A DNA stretch of 64,000 nt from JAKALX01 sp964508715 (GTDB taxonomy: Bacteria; Chloroflexota; Dehalococcoidia; Tepidiformales; Tepidiformaceae). Below, one piece after another: positions 58,639 through 64,000 of this stretch (the stretch's first letter is position 1; every line of letters starts with the position of its first letter). A model generated the notes under the pieces. The model was given only the letters and a program-made list of their open reading frames with translations, was not told the origin of the DNA and did no database searches. Position numbers and translations under genes: made by a program. The stretch covers positions 1 to 64,000 of the forward strand of contig CAZDUX010000016.1 in the NCBI GenBank assembly GCA_964508715.1, given 5' to 3'.

Positions 58639-59475
58639 ATGACACCGATCGAGTTCTTCCTCGCCGCATTCGCCATCTCCCTCGCAGCTGGCCTGCTGGG
58701 CTCACTGCTGGGGCTTGGTGGCGGCATCATCGTCATCCCGGCTCTGACACTGCTCCTGGGCGTCGACATTCGCTACGCCATCGGGGCATCCATCGTCGCC
58801 GTCATCGCCACGTCGAGCGGCGCGGCTGCGGCGTACGTGCGTGAGCGGATGACGAATCTGCGCGTTGCGATGTTCCTGGAGATGGCAACGACGGCCGGTG
58901 CGCTCAGCGGCGCCTACCTGGCGGGTGTCATCAGCGCCCGCTGGCTGTACATCATCTTCGGCGTGATCATGGGCTACTCGGCGATCGCGATGTTCCGGAA
59001 ACGGAAACAGTCACTGGGAGCACCCGTGCCACCCGATGCGCTGGCCGACCGGCTGCGGTTGCACGCTTCGTACTACGACGAGGCGGCACAGCGTGAGATC
59101 GCCTACAAGGTGACCCGGCCGAAGCTCGGACTCGGATTGATGTACATCGCGGGGGTGGTGAGCGGCCTCCTGGGCATCGGAAGCGGGGCGCTCAAGGTGC
59201 CGGCGATGGACCTCGCCATGCGGCTCCCGATCAAGGTGTCGACGGCAACCAGCAATTTCATGATCGGTGTGACCGCCGCCGCGAGCGCGGGGGTGTACTT
59301 CGCGAGGGGAGATATCAACCCGTTCATTGCTGCACCGGTGGCGACGGGCGTACTGGGCGGAGCCACCGCCGGGTCACGTCTGCTCGGCCGCATCGACAGC
59401 GCCGCGATTCGAACAATCTTCGTCGTGGTGTTGCTCTGGGTTTCGGCGCAGATGTTGCTGAAGGGTGTGCGATGA
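58639..59475 (+). CDS. TauE/SafE-family membrane transporter
   Basis: From ATG 58639 the product is 278 residues with about eight membrane spans in two repeats. Each repeat has the family glycine motif (LLGSLLGLGGGIIVIPAL and VSGLLGIGSGALKVPAM). The family exports or imports small anions such as sulfite, sulfoacetate or carboxylates. The longer start at 58612 would include the promoter. It overlaps the DUF1634 gene by ATGA. Confidence 0.88.
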   Translation: MTPIEFFLAAFAISLAAGLLGSLLGLGGGIIVIPALTLLLGVDIRYAIGASIVAVIATSSGAAAAYVRERMTNLRVAMFLEMATTAGALSGAYLAGVISARWLYIIFGVIMGYSAIAMFRKRKQSLGAPVPPDALADRLRLHASYYDEAAQREIAYKVTRPKLGLGLMYIAGVVSGLLGIGSGALKVPAMDLAMRLPIKVSTATSNFMIGVTAAASAGVYFARGDINPFIAAPVATGVLGGATAGSRLLGRIDSAAIRTIFVVVLLWVSAQMLLKGVR

Positions 59476-59903
59476 CGAGCCAGGCGATCGAAAGTGAGGC
59501 CCAGGCCGATGAGTTCGAAAAGGTGCGGCGAACAGAGCTCCTGATCAGCAACCTGCTCCGCGCGGGCGTGCTCGCGAGCGTTGCCCTCGTGGTGCTTGGG
59601 ACGATCATCACCTTCATCCATCACCCCGGGTACCTCACCTCGAGCGATGAAATGGATGCGCTGCGTGACGCGCGGAACGGGTTTCCGACCACCGTACCCG
59701 CAGTGGTTTCGGGGCTTGCCGACTTCGATGGCCGGGCGTTCGTCATGGCAGGACTGCTGCTCCTGATCGCGACGCCGATCATGCGCGTGGCTGTCTCGGT
59801 GTTCGCGTTCATCCAACTTGGCGACAGGACCTTCACCGTCGTCACGACAGCGGTGCTCACCCTGCTGATTCTCGCACTCATCCTGGGGAAGGCCGGAGGA
59901 TGA
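59472..59903 (+). CDS. DUF1634 membrane protein
   Basis: The 143-residue protein has a short polar N-terminus and three hydrophobic spans (about 30-50, 90-108, 121-140). VRRTELLISNLLRAGVLASVALVVLG and IATPIMRVAVSVFAFIQLGDR are typical of DUF1634. This family is regularly found next to TauE-type transporters, as here, and may be an accessory subunit. It overlaps both neighbours by 4 bp. Confidence 0.86.
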   Translation: MTSQAIESEAQADEFEKVRRTELLISNLLRAGVLASVALVVLGTIITFIHHPGYLTSSDEMDALRDARNGFPTTVPAVVSGLADFDGRAFVMAGLLLLIATPIMRVAVSVFAFIQLGDRTFTVVTTAVLTLLILALILGKAGG

Positions 59904-60628
59904 GGGCGCTCGATCGGCAAAGCCCGACGCCGCTCTGGGCGCAGCTCGCTGCCGACCTCGAGGCGCGGATTGCCGCAGGGGAGTTCAGTGAGCGCTTCCC
60001 CACGGACGAGGAACTGGTACGCGACTACGAAGTGAGCAGGCAAACTGCCCGGGAGGCCGTACGGCGGCTGCGCGAAGCAGGAGTGGTCGAACGCCAGCGG
60101 GGCCGCGGGAGTTTCCTCCGGCGGCCGCCGTCGCTCGAACAGCCGGTAGCAGCGTTCTACAGCCTCGCCCAAACGATCACAGAACGTGGAATGGCCGAGC
60201 GGTCCCAGGTGCTGTCATTCGGAAAGATCCGGTCAGCGGAGGCCGCGGAGCAACTCGGGCTTGCGGCAACGGCCGGGGTCGTGCTCATCGAGCGACTGCG
60301 TTTCGCCGGCAACGAGCCGCTGTCCCTCGACCGCTCGTGGTTGCCGGCCGATGTCGCGGAGGGACTGGATGAGGCGGCTCTCGCCTCGGGGTCACTTTAC
60401 GCGCTGGTGTACGAGCGAAAAGGGCTGCGCGTGACCGGCGGCCACGAGCGCATTCGTGCAGTCCGGCCCGATGCAGCGACTGCAGCACTGCTACGGCTGC
60501 CAGGATGGGAGGCCGGACTGGTCGTCGAACGGCTGGCAATGGCTGGCACGCGCCCGATCGAGTGGCGCGTGAGCGTCTACCGCGGCGACCGGTTCTCGTT
60601 CACGGCCGACTGGTCGAACCCGGGTTGA
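59900..60628 (+). CDS. GntR-family regulator (HutC/UTRA type)
   Basis: The 242-residue protein has an N-terminal winged helix (PLWAQLAADLEARIAAGEFSERFPTDEELVRDYEVSRQTAREAVRRLREAGVVERQRGRGSF). A UTRA ligand-binding domain follows (about 85-240: GVVLIERLRFAGNEPLSLDRSWLP, IEWRVSVYRGDRFSF). It is the last gene of a three-gene operon joined by ATGA overlaps and probably controls the operon through the GTAC palindrome at 58613. The ligand is unknown, perhaps the transported anion. Confidence 0.92.
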   Translation: MRALDRQSPTPLWAQLAADLEARIAAGEFSERFPTDEELVRDYEVSRQTAREAVRRLREAGVVERQRGRGSFLRRPPSLEQPVAAFYSLAQTITERGMAERSQVLSFGKIRSAEAAEQLGLAATAGVVLIERLRFAGNEPLSLDRSWLPADVAEGLDEAALASGSLYALVYERKGLRVTGGHERIRAVRPDAATAALLRLPGWEAGLVVERLAMAGTRPIEWRVSVYRGDRFSFTADWSNPG

Positions 60629-60690
60629 TGGGTCCCGCGGATGCCGCCGGAATTGCACTGCGCGTCGCGAACACCGGGGGTCCGGGGAGG

Positions 60691-61497
60691 TCAGGCCTGT
60701 GAATCGAGGATCCGCGTAACGGGCTCGACACTGGCGTCTGCCGGATCGAGGGTGACGAGGCCCGTATCACGAAGCTCGGTGAGCGAGCGGCGAAAATCGG
60801 CGAAGTGGCGGAGCATGACCCCGAGCTGAATGTAGAGCTTGAAGCCGAGCGCCGCCGCTTCAGCGGGGGTGAGGAGCCACGTGTTGAGGAGCTGGGGAAT
60901 GCCTTCGAGGTCGCGGGCTGAACGTTCGATGTCGGTCCGTGTCTTCAAGCCATCAACAAAGACGAGGTCAGCTCCGGCGGCACGATAGGCTTTCGCTCGG
61001 GCTACCGCTTCGTCCCAGCCGAGCGGGGCGAAGGCGTCGGTGCGGGCGATGACCACGGTGGCGGGATCGCGGCGGGCAGCGATGGCGGCGCGGACCTTGA
61101 GCACCATGTCGTCAGCCGGGATGACGCGTTTGCCTTCGAGAAATCCGCAGCGCTTGGGCCATTCCTGGTCCTCGATATGTAAGGCGGCGACCCCTGCACG
61201 TTCGTAGAGTTCAACGGTCCGCGCGACGTTCTTCTCATTGCCGTAGCCGGTATCAGCATCGGCAACGATGGGGATGGTAACAACGGAAGCGATCCGGGCG
61301 GCATTCGCCGACATCTCGCCGAGACCGATTATGCCCATGTCGGGGAGGCCATAACTGGCGGCGGTGCCGAATCCAGTCATATAAACAGCCTCGAAACCGG
61401 TGGCCTCGGCGATCTTCGCCTGGACACCATCGAAGACGAACGGGGCGAGGACGCAGCCGGCATCCATGCGCTCGCGCAGTCGTGCGCCCTGGCTCAT
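60691..61497 (-). CDS. Isocitrate lyase/PEP mutase family protein
   Basis: The 268-residue TIM-barrel protein has GFEAVYMTGFGTAAS, IPIVADADTGYGNEKNVARTVELYERAGVAALHIEDQEWPKRCGFLEGK and VVIARTDAF. The active-site loop reads KRCG, the pattern of 2-methylisocitrate lyase, PEP mutase and oxaloacetate decarboxylase relatives. The reaction is not settled: a carbon-carbon lyase is likely. ATG 61497 was chosen. Confidence 0.88.
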   Translation of the reverse strand: MSQGARLRERMDAGCVLAPFVFDGVQAKIAEATGFEAVYMTGFGTAASYGLPDMGIIGLGEMSANAARIASVVTIPIVADADTGYGNEKNVARTVELYERAGVAALHIEDQEWPKRCGFLEGKRVIPADDMVLKVRAAIAARRDPATVVIARTDAFAPLGWDEAVARAKAYRAAGADLVFVDGLKTRTDIERSARDLEGIPQLLNTWLLTPAEAAALGFKLYIQLGVMLRHFADFRRSLTELRDTGLVTLDPADASVEPVTRILDSQA

Positions 61498-61659
61498 CGG
61501 TCCGTTATCCGGATGAGCTCGGGGTGACTGTCGAATCGGGCGTCGAGACGGCGGGACACACCGCCGGTGGGCCGCGGAGGTGTAGCAATCATGGCCTTGC
61601 CCCTGGTTTGCGAGAGGTAGTCCGATTGTAGCGCCCTTTCGCCGCCGGGCGCGGGGCAC

Positions 61660-62370
61660 TCACTCACTCGCCAGCCGGACGACGGCCGCGAGGCCGAGTG
61701 CGATGAGGTCGCTCGTGGCGGTGGCAATGTCGGCGTCGGAGGCCCACGACTGGCGTTCGCCCACGCGGTCGACGACGAGACAGGCAGCGCCCGCACGAAG
61801 GCGGCGATGGAGGGCAACGGTGAAGAGGGTGGCCGCTTCCATTTCGACGGCCAGGGCACCGCGGCGGGCCCATGTCTCCCAGTCGTCGGGCTGCCGGTAG
61901 AAGGCATCCTCCGAGATCATGAGGCCGGTATGGGCTGGCCGGGTGAGGGCCGAGGCAGCATCGACGAGCGCGCGCGTCACTTCGAAGGTGGCGACTGGTG
62001 CGAAGGGGTCGCCTTTCACGTACTGGCGGGTCGCGCCATCGAGCGGGACCGCGCCGGTGGCGATGACCAGGTCGAGGACGTTCACACCTTCGCCAACGCC
62101 GCCGCAGGTGCCAAGGCGGATGAGGGTTGTGGCCCCGAGGTCGGCAAGCTCCTCGACAACGATAGCCGTGCTCGGTCCGCCCATGCCGGTGGTCTGCACA
62201 CTCAGTCGCACGCCTTGCCACATGCCTGTAAAGCCGAGGAGCCCGCGGTTGGCGTTGTACTGTTCGCTGGCACCCAGCATGGCTCCGATGCGCTCTGCGC
62301 GAGCAGGGTCGCCGACGAGGAGAACGAGGGGAGCGATGCTGGACGGGGACGCCTTGAGGTGGAGGGGCAT
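61660..62370 (-). CDS. Nucleoside phosphorylase (PNP/UDP family)
   Basis: The 236-residue protein has VLLVGDPARAERIGAML (phosphate site), YNANRGLLGFTGMWQGVRLSVQTTGMGGPSTAIVVEEL, LIRLGTCGGVG and the ribose-binding VEMEAATLF. It cleaves purine nucleosides or uridine with phosphate; DeoD-like and uridine phosphorylase-like members cannot be separated here. Start 62370 (MPLHLKA) was preferred to 62421. Confidence 0.9.
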   Translation of the reverse strand: MPLHLKASPSSIAPLVLLVGDPARAERIGAMLGASEQYNANRGLLGFTGMWQGVRLSVQTTGMGGPSTAIVVEELADLGATTLIRLGTCGGVGEGVNVLDLVIATGAVPLDGATRQYVKGDPFAPVATFEVTRALVDAASALTRPAHTGLMISEDAFYRQPDDWETWARRGALAVEMEAATLFTVALHRRLRAGAACLVVDRVGERQSWASDADIATATSDLIALGLAAVVRLASE

Positions 62371-62460
62371 GAAGGGATTCTGCGGTCCTGAAATTCGACT
62401 GTCGACCACCGCCATGTGCACTGCGGGACAACACAGCGCAGCCTGGCGGACGTAATGCGC

Positions 62461-62489
62461 GACGGGCCTGGCAGCTTGCCAGGCCCGTC
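62461..62489 (-). terminator. Terminator after the P450 gene
   Basis: GACGGGCCTGGC and GCCAGGCCCGTC form a perfect 12-bp stem with a 5-nt loop, 31 bp past the P450 stop on the minus strand. There is no clear T-tract. Confidence 0.7.
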
Positions 62490-62519
62490 GTAGTCCCGGA
62501 GGAGAAGCTGGCTGAAAGG

Positions 62520-63800
62520 TCAGGCCTCGGGGGTGAACTTCACCGGGAAGTGCTTGATACCGCCAATGAAGGTCGAGCGGAGGCGCTCGACGGGACCGCT
62601 GATCTCGATATCCGGAAAGCGTTCGAAGAGCATCTCGTACATGATCCGCATCTCCATACGTGCAAAGCCGGCGCCGAGGCAGAAGTGCTCGCCAATGCCA
62701 AAGGCAAGATGGTCGTTGGGAGTGCGTTCGATATCGAACACACCGGCGTTGGGGAAGAAGTCCTCGTCACGGTTGACCGACGGGTACCACATCACGACGC
62801 GCTCGCCCTTCGCGATCTTCTGGCCGCGGATCGTCGTGTCCTCGGTGGCAACGCGGGCCATATGAGTAACGGGTGAGACCCAGCGGAGGCACTCTTCAAC
62901 GGCGGAGGGCATGAGCTCGGGGTTGGCCTGGAGCTTCGCACGCTGATCAGGGTGCTGGCAGAGCGTGAGGAGGCCACCGGAGATGCCGTTCCGGGTCGTC
63001 TCATTGCCGGCAAGGATGAGGAGGAAGCAGAACCAGAGAACTTCCTCATCGGTAAGCTTTTCGCCATCGACCTCCGACTCGCAGATGATGCTGATGAGGT
63101 CGGTCCCACCCGGGTTGGCACGGCGCTTCTGGAGTTCCTGGGCGAAGAAACCGAACATCTGCATCACACCCATGTTGCCGGTGGTTCGGGCGGCCTCGGG
63201 TGTGCCACGCTGCTCCTCGGGGACGTCCGTCTGGTATTCAGGGTCACCAGCACCGAGCGTCTTGTTCGTGAGTTCGAACATCAGCGGCCAGGCGGCGCGA
63301 TCGAGGCCCATCATCCCGCAGATGAAGGCGAGCGGGAGCTGGCTGGCGACTTCGAGGACGAAATCGCACTCACCCTTTCTCGCGATGTTGTCGAGGAGTT
63401 CGGCAGTCACCTCGCGAAACATCGGCTCCATCGCAGCGACGGCGCGCGGCGTGAAGCCCTTGTTGACGAGGCGGCGAAGCTTCACGTGGCGAGGCGGATC
63501 CATGGTGATGAGCATCTTGCCGTTGCCGGTGGCGGCAGCCATGGCCTCATCGGGATTGAGGGGCTCGAACTGGATGATGCCCCGTTCGGAGCTGAAAAGC
63601 TCAGGATGGCGGGAGACGTGGAGGACGTCCTCGTACTTCACCAGGTTCCAGTGGCCCTTTGCCTGGTCGGTCGGCGGCGTCCAGCTAATAGGGTCTTCGT
63701 TGCGAAGGATCCGGAACGCCTCGTGGGAGAGGCCCTGCTCGAAGAGTGTCTCGTCGTTGAGATTGATATCGGCGAGCGAAAGCCGGGTCTCGGTGGTCAA
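62520..63800 (-). CDS. Cytochrome P450
   Basis: The 426-residue soluble bacterial P450 has the I-helix AGNETTRN, the ExxR motif in EECLRW and the heme ligand Cys in HLAFGIGEHFCLGAGFARMEM. The N-terminal part (DETLFEQGLSHEAFRILRNEDPISW) resembles CYP families that hydroxylate steroid side chains or terpenoids in actinobacteria. The substrate is unknown. It starts at TTG 63800. A ferredoxin gene, its likely electron donor, is just upstream on the same strand. Confidence 0.93.
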   Translation of the reverse strand: MTTETRLSLADINLNDETLFEQGLSHEAFRILRNEDPISWTPPTDQAKGHWNLVKYEDVLHVSRHPELFSSERGIIQFEPLNPDEAMAAATGNGKMLITMDPPRHVKLRRLVNKGFTPRAVAAMEPMFREVTAELLDNIARKGECDFVLEVASQLPLAFICGMMGLDRAAWPLMFELTNKTLGAGDPEYQTDVPEEQRGTPEAARTTGNMGVMQMFGFFAQELQKRRANPGGTDLISIICESEVDGEKLTDEEVLWFCFLLILAGNETTRNGISGGLLTLCQHPDQRAKLQANPELMPSAVEECLRWVSPVTHMARVATEDTTIRGQKIAKGERVVMWYPSVNRDEDFFPNAGVFDIERTPNDHLAFGIGEHFCLGAGFARMEMRIMYEMLFERFPDIEISGPVERLRSTFIGGIKHFPVKFTPEA

Positions 63801-63834
63801 TATCGTGCTCCGTTAGCTACATAGGCCCGGCATG

Positions 63835-63850
63835 TTTACCGGGCGGTAAA
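63835..63850. promoter_or_regulatory. Palindrome TTTACCGGGCGGTAAA upstream of the P450
   Basis: A perfect inverted repeat (7-bp arms, 2-bp spacer) lies 35 bp upstream of the P450 start. The half-site GTTTACC/GGTAAA recurs at 63892-63897 and 63909-63916. It is a strong candidate operator, for example for a TetR-type regulator. Confidence 0.65.
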
Positions 63851-63875
63851 TAGCATAGGCGTTTATGTGCTATTT
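63848..63875. promoter_or_regulatory. Inverted repeat AAATAGCA / TGCTATTT
   Basis: Perfect 8-bp arms are separated by 12 bp. It overlaps the end of the TTTACC palindrome by three bases. It may be a second operator or a stem in the intergenic transcript. Confidence 0.5.
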
Positions 63876-63911
63876 GTCGCGGCTAATCCGAGTAAACGGG
63901 TGATGCCCGGT

Positions 63912-64000
63912 TTACCGGGAGCCCCACGAGATCGCCTGGCGCGGGCAAAGACGGATAGCGCGTTCAACGTTCTCGACCTCTTCGGCAGGAACCTCGTCAA
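63912..64000 (-). CDS. Ferredoxin, C-terminal end (partial)
   Basis: The last 28 codons before TAA (63914-63912) read DEVPAEEVENVERAIRLCPRQAISWGSR. The VERAIRLCPRQAIS pattern is the C-terminal cysteine and helix of small [3Fe-4S]/[4Fe-4S] ferredoxins found beside bacterial P450s. The gene continues outside the window. It most likely passes electrons to the P450 at 62520. Confidence 0.82.
   Translation of the reverse strand, partial: DEVPAEEVENVERAIRLCPRQAISWGSR

Overview
The window is high-GC, densely packed bacterial chromosome with no rRNA, tRNA, CRISPR array, insertion sequence or phage module that I could find. Gene content points to Chloroflexota, most likely a Dehalococcoidia/Tepidiformales-like aerobic heterotroph. 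This placement is an inference from many GTG/TTG starts, translin-like and CAP-domain proteins, LuxR helix-turn-helix (HTH) domains fused to membrane anchors, a Gram-positive-type LexA box and a CIRCE element. No marker phylogeny could be run.

Layout: 1-1351 is the end of the tuf-rpmG-secE-nusG cluster, closed by a terminator. 1481-2632 is a secreted CAP protein. 2709-5392 (minus) carries cysteine desulfurase, truncated globin, FmdB-type zinc ribbon and translin-like genes. 6760-12592 (minus) is a long run from an HTH-TM-PASTA protein through rimO, an EEP-family hydrolase, an O-methyltransferase and a zinc-ribbon/pseudo-receiver protein to a MaoC hydratase. 12788-15979 holds hsp20, prmA and a CIRCE-controlled dnaJ. 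16042-26083 mixes DinB-like, CAP, iscU, gdhA, peroxiredoxin, MidA-like, MarR, phosphatase, methyltransferase, ModE-like and aspS genes. 26316-29914 is a peptide/nickel-type ABC importer, without its ATPases here. 30255-33519 is tig-clpP-clpX. 33708-42732 has VOC, valS, a LexA-boxed ImuB-like gene, a PEP-synthase/rifampin-phosphotransferase-like enzyme, an FKBP lipoprotein and an aminotransferase. 42843-47493 has aldehyde dehydrogenase, a DsbA/FrnE oxidoreductase with an in-frame TGA, glnA, a cNMP-binding protein and a YjfB-like peptide. 47530-51856 has an MFS exporter, trxB, trxA, csoR and an HNH nuclease. 52031-54105 is a lower-GC accessory operon encoding exported proteins. 54168-64000 is catabolic: enoyl-CoA hydratase, Baeyer-Villiger-type monooxygenase, UspA, a split MaoC pair, a TauE-DUF1634-GntR operon, a PEP-mutase-like lyase, a nucleoside phosphorylase, a P450 and its ferredoxin.

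The most exciting observation is 44586-45248. It reads as a full-length DsbA/FrnE-family oxidoreductase only if an in-frame TGA at 44628-44630 is decoded. That TGA sits exactly at the first cysteine of the CPWC active site. An 8-bp hairpin with a G-first loop lies 22 nt downstream, which fits the published bacterial SECIS pattern. This is a strong candidate selenoprotein with a UPWC redox centre. A second in-frame TGA (53578-53580) interrupts a secreted-protein gene, but it lacks a convincing SECIS and looks more like a nonsense mutation.

Other sequence-level signals: a family of tandem 7-bp repeats (RATTSNC) at gene boundaries that in at least two cases, probably three, supplies or abuts a GTG start codon; a LexA box before an orphan, catalytically stripped ImuB-like polymerase; a CsoR-type operator between divergent trxA and csoR; a GTAC palindrome inside an apparently leaderless promoter of an operon ending in a GntR regulator; and stacked palindromes in front of the P450.
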